Positions 41,201 to 47,580 of a DNA stretch of 47,580 nt are shown here, one piece after another; the stretch's first letter is position 1; each line of letters opens with the position of its first letter. The notes under the pieces were generated by a model. That model was not told where the DNA came from, made no database searches, and saw nothing but the letters and a program-made list of their open reading frames with translations. Both the position numbers and the translations under genes were made by a program. Origin of the DNA: Crocinitomicaceae bacterium (GTDB lineage Bacteria > Bacteroidota > Bacteroidia > Flavobacteriales_D > Crocinitomicaceae); contig JAIOZF010000016.1 of assembly GCA_021740745.1 (NCBI GenBank), forward strand, positions 1-47,580, in the 5' to 3' direction.

Positions 41201-44200
41201 GTTTTTCAACAACAGTTGCAGGCACTTATAGTGTAGTACTTACAAATACAACAACAACTTGTGTAAGTGCAAGTGCTTCAGGTACAGTGACAATTAACCC
41301 ATTACCAACAGCAACGGTGAACAGTCCAACTGTTTGTGCGGGAGCTTCGGCAACTGTAACTGCAACACCGGGAGTAGCTGGAATGTATTCATATGCATGG
41401 ACAGTTCCTGCGGGAGCAACTGCACCAGGAAACGTTGCAAGTTTTTCAACAACAATAGCAGGAACGTACAGCGTAATCCTTACAAATACGACCACATTGT
41501 GTGTGAGCGCAAGTGCTTCTGGTATCGTAACAGTTAATCCAATACCAACCGTTACGGTGAATAGCCCAACAGTTTGTGCTGGAGCAACGGCAACCGTAAC
41601 TGCTACACCTGGTGCAGCAGGCACTTATTCGTATGCTTGGACAGTTCCTGCGGGAGCGCCTGCACCAGGAAACGTATCAACTTTTACAGCTACAGTTGCT
41701 GGAACCTATAGTGTGATTATTACCAACACGGTAACAACGTGTGTAAGTGCAATTGCCTCAGGAACAGTCACAATAAATCCACTTCCAACAGCAACAGTGA
41801 ATAGTCCAGGAATATGTGCTGGAACACCTGCTTCGGTAACTGCTTCTCCGGGAGTTGCAGGAACATATAGCTTTGCTTGGACAGTACCTGCAGGAGCAAC
41901 AAATCCAGGAAGTGTTTCAACATTTACAACTTTGATTGCTGGAACGTATAGTGTAGTTCTTACAAACACAACAACAGGATGTATAGGCGCAAGTGCCTCA
42001 GGAACTGTTACAGTTGATCCACTTCCTACTGCGAACGTGAATAGTCCAACGGTTTGTGCGGGAACACCTGCAGCAGTTGCAGCTACTCCTGGTTCAGTTG
42101 GAACATATTCGTATGCGTGGACAGTACCTGCGGGAGCAACTGCACCCGGCAACGTGCCATCGTTTACAACTACAATTGCAGGAACATACAGCGTTATCCT
42201 AACAAATACAGTTACTGGTTGTATCGGCCTGAGTTATTCGGGTATCGTTACCATTAATCCAGTGCCAACAGTTACAGTGAATAGTCCAACAGTTTGTGCT
42301 GGGACTACAGCAACAGTTACAGCAACACCTGGTGCAGTGGCAAGTTATAGCTACGCTTGGACGGTTCCAGGCGGGGCTGCAAATCCCGGTAACGTTGCGA
42401 CATTTACTGCTACAGTTTCAGGAACATATAGTGTAGTTATTACAAATACGGTAACAACGTGCGTAAGTGCACTTGCCTCAGGAGTTGTTACAATAAACCC
42501 TTTACCAACGGCAACAGTAAATAACCCAAATGTATGTGCTGGAGCAACAGCAACAGTCACAGCAACACCGGGTGTTGCGGGAACATACAGTTATGCATGG
42601 ACAGTTCCTGGTGGAGCAACAAATCCTGGAAACACTTCCAATTTTGCAGCAACAGTTTCAGGAGTTTATAGTGTGATTTTAACCAATACAGTAACGCTTT
42701 GTACTTCTGTATTGGCTTCTGGAACAGTAACTATTAATCCAATACCGGTAATTACATTAACACCAAATGATCCGTCAACTTGTAATGGGACAAACGGTTC
42801 TGTTTTGGTATCCGGAACTGGAACCGGAAATGTTGTTTGGACAGGTACAGCTTCTGGATCTGCAAATTCTGTTGCATTGCCATATACAATTGCCAATCTT
42901 GCTTCAGGAAGTTACAGTGTTACTTTCACAAACACAACTACAACATGTGTGTCCACGACTGTTTCAACAGTATTGAATAATCCTGGAGCACCATCGATCA
43001 ATGCGATGCCAAATCTTGTGACGTGTGCAACACCTATTCAATTATTAGAGACAAGCATAACAGGAACAAATTTGACAGCGGCACTTGGATTTTTCTCTTC
43101 ACCGAATGGTGTTGGCCCAATTGCTGACTTAACAACATACAACTCACCAACTCCAACAACGACAATTTACGTTTACGACCAAAATGGAGTTTGTACAGCA
43201 GAAATTTCATTTACAGTTACGGTAAATCCTTTACCTACAGTTACGGTGAATAGTCCAACTGTTTGTGCGGGTGCGCCAGCAACAGTTACAGCTACACCGG
43301 GTGCCGCTGGAACTTACAGTTATGCATGGACAGTGCCGGCAGGAGCAACTAATCCTGGCAATACTGCTTCGTTTACAACGACAACTGCTGGATCATACAG
43401 TGTTGTGATAACTAACACAGCGACAACTTGTGTAAGTGCAAGTGCTTCGGGTACAGTGACTGTAAATCCATTACCAACGGTGACTGTAAATAGCCCTGTA
43501 ATATGTGCCGGAGCAACGGCAACAGTTACAGCGACACCAGGCACTGCTGCAACGTATTCTTATGCATGGACAGTTCCCGCTGGAGTTACAGCTCCTGGAA
43601 ACGTACCGAACTTTAATACTGCAGTTGCAGGAACATATAGTGTCATTATTACAAATACAACAACAACGTGTATTAGTGCAAGTGCATCAGGAACAGTAAC
43701 AGTGAACCCATTGCCAACAGCAACGGTGAATAATGCAACTGTTTGTGCTGGATTACCGGCAACGGTAACAGCCTCACCTGGCGTTGCAGGATCTTATTCA
43801 TATGTTTGGACCGTTCCGGCAGGAGCATCTGCACCAGGGAACGTTGCCAATTTCACAACCACTGTTGCAGGAACATATAGTGTTGTACTAACAAATACAG
43901 TGACATCATGCGTAAGTGCTAGTGCATCAGGTATCGTTTCAGTAAATGCTCTACCGACTGTTTCAGTAAATAGTCCAACGGTTTGTACAGGTACACTTGC
44001 CACAATAACAGCTACACCGGGAACAGCTGCAACATATAGTTATGCATGGACAGTGCCGGCAGGAGCGTTGTCCCCTGGAAATGTTGCAACATTTACTTCG
44101 GGAATTGCTGGAACCTATAGCGTTATAATAACGAATACAACTACAGGATGTATTAGTGCAAGTTCTTCTGGGATCGTTTCTCTTGATCCATTACCAACGG

Positions 44201-46728
44201 TGACTGTAAATAGCCCTGTAATTTGTGCCGGAACAACGGCAACAGTTACAGCAACACCAGGAACAGCTGCAACGTATTCTTATGTTTGGACAGTTCCTGC
44301 TGGAGTTACAGCTCCTGGAGACGTACCGAACTTTAATACTACAGTTGCAGGAACATATAGTGTCATTATTACAAATACAACAACAACGTGTGTGAGTGCG
44401 AGTGCATCTGGAACGGTAACAGTGAACCCATTACCAACAGCAACGGTGAATAGTCCAACTGTTTGTGCTGGATTACCGGCAACAGTAACAGCCTCACCAG
44501 ACGTTGCAGGATCTTATTCATATGTTTGGACCGTTCCGGCAGGAGCATCTGCACCGGGGAACGTTGCCAATTTCACAACCACTGTTGCAGGAACATATAG
44601 TGTGGTATTAACAAATACAGTGACATCATGCTCAGGAGCGAGTGCATCAGGTATTGTTTCAGTAAATGCTCTACCGACGGTTACAGTAAATAGTCCAACG
44701 GTATGTGCAGGAACACTTGCTACAATAACGGCTACACCGGGAATAGCTGCAACATATAGTTATTCTTGGACGGTGCCCGCCGGAGCAACTGCTCCTGGAA
44801 ATGTAAATTCATTTACTACTTCAATTGCTGGCACTTATAGTGTGGTTATCACCAATACACTAACAGGTTGTGTAAGTGCTAGTGCTTCCGGACTTGCTAC
44901 AATAAACCCAAATCCAACGGTAACTGTGAACAGTTCAACAGTGTGCGGAGGTGCGCCGGCAACGGTTACAGGAAGTCCAGGAAATGCCGATGTATATAAT
45001 TTTGCATGGACAGTCCCAGTGGGAGCAACACCTCCAGGTAACATCCCAACATTCACGACAACAACTGCAGGAACTTATTCAGTTGTGATTACGAACGGTA
45101 CTACAGGATGTTTCAGTACTTCTGCATCAGGAACGGTAACAGTAAATCCGCTGCCAACAGCAACAATCGCAGGAACATTAACTTTATGTCAAAACGAATC
45201 ACAACCAACTGTGACCTTCACGGGTGCGAATGCAACTGCTCCGTATACTTTCACCTATAACCTGAACAATGGGGGTAGCCAAACGGTCACGTCGACAGGA
45301 AATTCAGCAACAATCTCCGTTCCAACGACTACAGCAGGGACATTTAACTACAACCTTGTGAGTGTTCAAGATGCAAGCTCAACAGCTTGTTCTCAGGCTC
45401 AGACTGGAGTAGCAACGATCACAGTTAACCCGCTGCCGACAGCAACAGTTTTAGGTACAGCTCAGGTGTGTGAGGGTGGGGCTTCACAAACGATTACCTT
45501 TGCTGGCGCGAACGGAACAGTACCGTATATATTCTCGTATAACGTTAATAACGGTCCTACACAAACGATCACCTCTACAGGTAATACTGCAACAATCACT
45601 GTTCCTTCATCAATACCAGGTGTGTTTAATTACAACCTGATGAGTGTTGAGGATGCTAGCTCAACCACTTGTTCGCAGAACCAAACAGGAATTGCAACGA
45701 TAACTATCAATCCATTACCAAATGTTTTTGCGGGAAATAACATTACTATATGTGAGGGTCAGACAGTTACTTTGACAGGTTCTGGTGCTGTAAATTATAC
45801 CTGGAACAATGGCGTATTAAATGGAGTACAATTTACGCCAACTTTAGGAACGACAACATATACAGTTACAGGTACTTCTGCGGCTGGATGTATAGCAACT
45901 GATCAGGTAGATGTACTGGTAAATCCAAATCCAGTCATTTCATTTAATCCTGATATTACGAGTGGTTGTGTACCTGTTACAGTGAATTTCACTAATACAA
46001 CTCCGAACTCTAGCAATTGTGTTTGGACGATAAGCAATGGAACTGTCTTAACTGGATGTGGTACCGTTCCTGTTACTTTTAATCAAGGTGGGTGCTATGA
46101 TGTTACCTTGACGACTACAGCAACGAATGGATGTGTTTCTTCTCTTACAGCCAACGATTTGGTGTGTGTTGAAGATTATCCTATTGCTGGCTTCTCAACA
46201 GATAACGTTATAGTTTCAACCTTGGATACTGAAGTAAATTTTACGAATACTTCTTTAGACGCAACAACTTATGAATGGTCGTTCGGTGACGGTTCCGCTG
46301 GATCAACGGACATCGATGCTACCCATACTTATCCGGATTTTGAATCAGGAAATTACGTGGTAACGCTTGTAGCGATGTCACCTTTAGGTTGCGCTGATAC
46401 TGCTTATGCAACAATTATTGTGCAAGAGGAAATATTGTTTTATGTTCCGAATACCTTTACACCAGACGATGATGATTATAATCCTATTTTCCAACCTGTA
46501 TTTACTGCTGGATTTGACCCGTATGATTATACCTTGTTAATTTTTAACCGATGGGGAGAAATTATATTTGAATCACGCAATGCAGCAATTGGATGGAATG
46601 GAACCTATGGATCCAATGGAGAAATTGAAATGTGTCAAGACGGAACATATACGTGGAAAATAGAATTTAAGACCAAAGCCAATGATGAGCGAAAAATGGT
46701 CGTTGGTCATGTGAACTTGATTCGTTAA
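38293..46728 (+). CDS. Giant modular T9SS type B surface protein (adhesin-like)
   Basis: 2811 residues. Signal peptide MKRVLSLFSVLFFVLYSTYVVGQ; an N-terminal beta domain (to ~165); a P-domain-like beta-sandwich (~205-335); then Ig-like modules. An 80-residue module (PTVTVNSPTVCAG ... YSYAWTVPAG ... GTYSVVITNT ... C-SASASGTVT) occurs 17 times: once at residues 551-630, eight times in tandem at 844-1483 and eight at 1647-2286. Each has two Cys, likely a disulfide. Next come two 94-residue modules, a shorter Ig-like module, a PKD domain (TYEWSFGDGS) and the CHU_C/gliding-motility sorting domain (FYVPNTFTPDDDD ... LIFNRWGEIIFES ... DGTYTWKIEF). It is exported by the T9SS to the surface; adhesion or gliding is inferred. 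Composition is Thr/Ala/Val-rich and clearly less AT-rich than its neighbours. Confidence 0.93.
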   Translation: MKRVLSLFSVLFFVLYSTYVVGQGATCGAANQICGTTPPFPANTTGGTNVGSISGGTGNIGCLGTTPNESWFFFEVGVAGAISGSLTNSNNVDVDGAIFGPYTSTAVACAALTAGNIVACDYSASATVPFNFNAVVGTYMVLITNFSGSATTIDLNFTAASNDLIDCISESANYSVCEGDAPQNMSATVLTPNALCPPAVTTISCLTNTPATTGSYTTNANGSVNASCVISGVPAGATITNISYNIIGGALGGSFCEELDVNVNGPGTTYDITGGSLVGATGSCTLAGLTGIGGWSGSSTNTPNGTYTFSFYETFDDGGQDFSVTQIQVVVTYQSGPTPVLTWFNTQSGGTPIGTGSPFQPVGAGGSDVPNTNTAGVYDFWVGCASGGIRSQVQIFVHDVPTITSTSVVCSGSTFTATINAPAISTSPPGCTWQYSFNGGATWGASNSLTGIAPGSANLTVLVRNSCRTQCVSASQTIVIPPSIIPTFAAVGPYCSGAAIPALPTSSTNSPAITGAWSSAINNTATTTYTFTPAINQCATTTTLTITINPRPTVTVNSSTVCAGTAATVTATPVPAGTYSYAWTVPGGVTNPGNVPSFTTTVAGPYSVVITNTATGCTSLSASGTVTVTPLPIINPGTPPPVCLGTQVTLAATGATTYSWNNGVTQGTAFTPPLGTTTYTVLGTTSGCVGTASVNVIVNPIPVVSAPDATVCAGGTVTLTAVGATTYSWSPGGQTTSSISVTPLINTTYTVTGTTLGCSSSDAVLVTVSGSAAIGAGSDVSICIGQSTTITATGGSTYNWTIPALGANASQIVSPTVNTTYTVVGTDANGCTGTDAITVTVNPLPTVTVNSSTICAGATATITATPGVVAGYSYVWTVPAGVPAPGNVASFTTTIAGTYSVVITNTTTLCVSASASGTVTINPLPTATVNSPVVCAGTPAVVTASPGVAGTYSYAWTVPVGASAPGNVASFSTTVAGTYSVVLTNTTTTCVSASASGTVTINPLPTATVNSPTVCAGASATVTATPGVAGMYSYAWTVPAGATAPGNVASFSTTIAGTYSVILTNTTTLCVSASASGIVTVNPIPTVTVNSPTVCAGATATVTATPGAAGTYSYAWTVPAGAPAPGNVSTFTATVAGTYSVIITNTVTTCVSAIASGTVTINPLPTATVNSPGICAGTPASVTASPGVAGTYSFAWTVPAGATNPGSVSTFTTLIAGTYSVVLTNTTTGCIGASASGTVTVDPLPTANVNSPTVCAGTPAAVAATPGSVGTYSYAWTVPAGATAPGNVPSFTTTIAGTYSVILTNTVTGCIGLSYSGIVTINPVPTVTVNSPTVCAGTTATVTATPGAVASYSYAWTVPGGAANPGNVATFTATVSGTYSVVITNTVTTCVSALASGVVTINPLPTATVNNPNVCAGATATVTATPGVAGTYSYAWTVPGGATNPGNTSNFAATVSGVYSVILTNTVTLCTSVLASGTVTINPIPVITLTPNDPSTCNGTNGSVLVSGTGTGNVVWTGTASGSANSVALPYTIANLASGSYSVTFTNTTTTCVSTTVSTVLNNPGAPSINAMPNLVTCATPIQLLETSITGTNLTAALGFFSSPNGVGPIADLTTYNSPTPTTTIYVYDQNGVCTAEISFTVTVNPLPTVTVNSPTVCAGAPATVTATPGAAGTYSYAWTVPAGATNPGNTASFTTTTAGSYSVVITNTATTCVSASASGTVTVNPLPTVTVNSPVICAGATATVTATPGTAATYSYAWTVPAGVTAPGNVPNFNTAVAGTYSVIITNTTTTCISASASGTVTVNPLPTATVNNATVCAGLPATVTASPGVAGSYSYVWTVPAGASAPGNVANFTTTVAGTYSVVLTNTVTSCVSASASGIVSVNALPTVSVNSPTVCTGTLATITATPGTAATYSYAWTVPAGALSPGNVATFTSGIAGTYSVIITNTTTGCISASSSGIVSLDPLPTVTVNSPVICAGTTATVTATPGTAATYSYVWTVPAGVTAPGDVPNFNTTVAGTYSVIITNTTTTCVSASASGTVTVNPLPTATVNSPTVCAGLPATVTASPDVAGSYSYVWTVPAGASAPGNVANFTTTVAGTYSVVLTNTVTSCSGASASGIVSVNALPTVTVNSPTVCAGTLATITATPGIAATYSYSWTVPAGATAPGNVNSFTTSIAGTYSVVITNTLTGCVSASASGLATINPNPTVTVNSSTVCGGAPATVTGSPGNADVYNFAWTVPVGATPPGNIPTFTTTTAGTYSVVITNGTTGCFSTSASGTVTVNPLPTATIAGTLTLCQNESQPTVTFTGANATAPYTFTYNLNNGGSQTVTSTGNSATISVPTTTAGTFNYNLVSVQDASSTACSQAQTGVATITVNPLPTATVLGTAQVCEGGASQTITFAGANGTVPYIFSYNVNNGPTQTITSTGNTATITVPSSIPGVFNYNLMSVEDASSTTCSQNQTGIATITINPLPNVFAGNNITICEGQTVTLTGSGAVNYTWNNGVLNGVQFTPTLGTTTYTVTGTSAAGCIATDQVDVLVNPNPVISFNPDITSGCVPVTVNFTNTTPNSSNCVWTISNGTVLTGCGTVPVTFNQGGCYDVTLTTTATNGCVSSLTANDLVCVEDYPIAGFSTDNVIVSTLDTEVNFTNTSLDATTYEWSFGDGSAGSTDIDATHTYPDFESGNYVVTLVAMSPLGCADTAYATIIVQEEILFYVPNTFTPDDDDYNPIFQPVFTAGFDPYDYTLLIFNRWGEIIFESRNAAIGWNGTYGSNGEIEMCQDGTYTWKIEFKTKANDERKMVVGHVNLIR
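40822..42741 (+). repeat. Tandem array of eight 240-bp coding repeats (block 1)
   Basis: Eight consecutive copies with starts at 40822, 41062, 41302, 41542, 41782, 42022, 42262 and 42502, all exactly 240 bp, each encoding the 80-residue module. Copies differ at many positions, so this block is older than block 2. A single isolated copy precedes it at 39943-40182. Confidence 0.95.
43231..45150 (+). repeat. Tandem array of eight 240-bp coding repeats (block 2)
   Basis: Eight copies at 43231, 43471, 43711, 43951, 44191, 44431, 44671 and 44911, again exactly 240 bp each. A 489-bp spacer (42742-43230) encoding other Ig-like sequence separates it from block 1. Both arrays are 1920 bp. Confidence 0.95.
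43471..44910 (+). repeat. 720-bp tandem duplication of three modules
   Basis: Copies at 43471-44190 and 44191-44910. Module 1 of the first matches module 1 of the second almost base for base, as do modules 2 and 3, while neighbouring modules within one copy differ much more. Both copies begin TTACCAACGGTGACTGTAAA. Confidence 0.93.
45151..45714 (+). repeat. Two tandem 282-bp coding repeats
   Basis: 45151-45432 and 45433-45714 each encode a 94-residue module of another type (LPTATI/V ... FTYNLNNG ... FNYNLVSVQDASST-CSQ-QTG-ATIT-NP). Confidence 0.9.
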
Positions 46729-46766
46729 TAAACAAAAAAGGAGACCTCGGTCTCCTTTTTTGTTTA
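46729..46766. terminator. Perfect bidirectional terminator
   Basis: Eighteen-base arms (46729-46746 and 46749-46766), core AAAAAAGGAGACC and GGTCTCCTTTTTT, with a two-base centre. It separates the convergent giant gene and SprB-repeat gene and gives a T run on both strands. Confidence 0.95.
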
Positions 46767-46779
46767 TGTAGTTGCTAAA

Positions 46780-47454
46780 TTACATGCTTGCCGTATTTAA
46801 ATCTTGCGAAGGAATGTAAAGTTGGTTATCCAAAATGGTAATATGAAGTGTCTTATTAAAAGATGTTTCTATTTCAGAATTTTCATCTTTAGAAGATAAA
46901 AGAGAGAAGTCAATGTTAACTCTTTTTACTAAAACACATTTATTCGCATCTTCAACTGAGAATTCGTATTCGCCATCCTTTAAAGCAGTTGGATTATCAA
47001 AATTGGCTTGGTCGTTTAATCGAATAAAGTAAAAATCAGTATTCTCAAGGTCCCAAGGTGTTCCACCAGTAATCTTAGCATTCATTATACCACTCAATCC
47101 ATCAATAAAGGTTTCTTGATTGCTATTCATTGATAATTGTAAAGGAGAAGGAGATTCAATTTTGATAAATGCGATCGTTTCTTTTCCTCTAGCGTCGCAC
47201 ACTTTTACTGAATAGTCACCACTTCTTAAATCGTTTAATTCAAGTGAAGAAAGACCGTTATCCCAAACAATAATGTATGGTAAAATTCCTCCTGTTACAT
47301 CGATTTCAATTTTTCCGTCCGTTTTTCCAAAACAGGAAACATCCGTTTTTGTGTATTCAATTTTCAAGTCTTCAACTTTTTCTTTTTTAATGTTCGTTGC
47401 ATAAGTGTTTAATGCGAACATTAAGGTAATAGCAGTAATACTAATTGTTTTCAT
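46780..47454 (-). CDS. Secreted SprB-repeat protein
   Basis: 224 residues from ATG 47454, which starts the signal peptide MKTISITAITLMFALNTYA; an ATG at 47487 would add 11 polar residues. Residues ~35-100 form a SprB repeat: YTKTDVSCFGKTDGKIEIDVTGG, ILPYIIVWDNGLSS, LELNDLRSGDYSVKVCDARG, with the usual Cys pair. A second, diverged copy may follow (ITGGTPW ... LKDGEYEFSVEDANKC). SprB repeats occur in the mobile gliding adhesin of Flavobacterium. No clear type A or B sorting tail is visible; the C-terminus ends TLHITILDNQLYIPSQDLNTASM. It may be retained in the periplasm or be a shortened relative. It converges on the giant gene. Confidence 0.75.
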   Translation of the reverse strand: MKTISITAITLMFALNTYATNIKKEKVEDLKIEYTKTDVSCFGKTDGKIEIDVTGGILPYIIVWDNGLSSLELNDLRSGDYSVKVCDARGKETIAFIKIESPSPLQLSMNSNQETFIDGLSGIMNAKITGGTPWDLENTDFYFIRLNDQANFDNPTALKDGEYEFSVEDANKCVLVKRVNIDFSLLSSKDENSEIETSFNKTLHITILDNQLYIPSQDLNTASM

Positions 47455-47580
47455 ATTTATGTTTTTTTTGTTTCTGAAACAAATCAACTACTAATTAATG
47501 TGGTAGCTGCTTGACAACTTTAGATAGATATCAAATTACATTATTGCTATGAGTAAGCTATAAGCATAAATACATAGTTT
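47455..47580. other. Right edge, no feature
   Basis: AT-rich upstream sequence of the SprB-repeat gene. I see no ORF, hairpin or exact promoter element. Confidence 0.5.

Noticed and set aside
40491-44003. Many open reading frames on the minus strand across the giant gene
   Set aside because: They are regular shadows of the 240-bp repeats: Thr/Ala/Val codons read backward give Val/Pro/Ala-rich frames with the same period. They have no signal, start context or known domain.
43231-45150. CRISPR array or mobile repeat
   Set aside because: The repeats are in frame, 240 bp long without spacers, and code for a continuous module with conserved Cys residues; no cas genes are present.
38293-46728. 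Horizontal transfer of the giant gene because its composition differs from neighbours
   Set aside because: The difference follows from Thr/Ala/Pro/Val-rich repeats, and its sorting domain and terminator look native. Composition alone is not enough.

Overview
The window comes from a Bacteroidota chromosome, most likely class Flavobacteriia (a Fluviicola/Crocinitomicaceae-like organism; this placement is inference). The signs are AT-rich DNA, promoters of the TTG-N17-23-TAnnTTTG type instead of E. coli-type ones, almost no Shine-Dalgarno sequences, type IX secretion (T9SS) sorting domains, SprB and PKD-type adhesin modules, a TonB receptor with a carboxypeptidase-like N-terminal domain, and the gene order ftsX-DUF3098-uppP-truB-queA. 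I saw no mobile element, CRISPR array, tRNA or rRNA.

Layout. 1-3.96 kb: 3' end of rnc, a secreted protein of unknown function, yraN, an RluB-type pseudouridine synthase, a lipoprotein and an outer-membrane barrel. 3.96-8.3 kb (minus): a TonB-dependent receptor and a solute-binding lipoprotein. 8.5-12 kb: a T9SS cargo protein, methylmalonyl-CoA epimerase, a HAD hydrolase, a YceI lipoprotein and a cyclase-family hydrolase. 12.06-12.24 kb: a long imperfect inverted repeat with its own promoter, read here as a minus-strand structured RNA resembling 6S RNA. 12.3-15.3 kb (minus): a TPR sensor kinase and LytTR regulator pair. 15.4-22.4 kb: leuS, two envelope proteins, two small conserved proteins and lepA. 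22.9-29.4 kb: ftsX, DUF3098, uppP, truB, queA, a DUF1801 protein and a large membrane protein. 29.5-35.1 kb: a cytochrome oxidase assembly/subunit operon (ctaB, a subunit III-like fusion protein, ctaE, subunit IV, two SCO-like proteins, DUF420). 35.1-36.9 kb (minus): an MBL hydrolase and a glycosyltransferase. 37-47.5 kb: surface proteins, dominated by one 2811-residue T9SS type B protein with 17 copies of an 80-residue module, flanked by a small secreted protein and a SprB-repeat protein.

How the genes work together. The oxidase block makes heme O, places copper and supplies subunits III and IV; subunits I and II are not in the window. The ftsX-queA block combines division, undecaprenyl phosphate recycling and tRNA modification. 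The right end looks like an adhesin or gliding-motility cargo locus. The observations I would check first are the 6S-like RNA, the recent 720-bp three-module duplication in the giant gene, and the Asp-to-Glu change at the expected catalytic position of the RluB-type enzyme.
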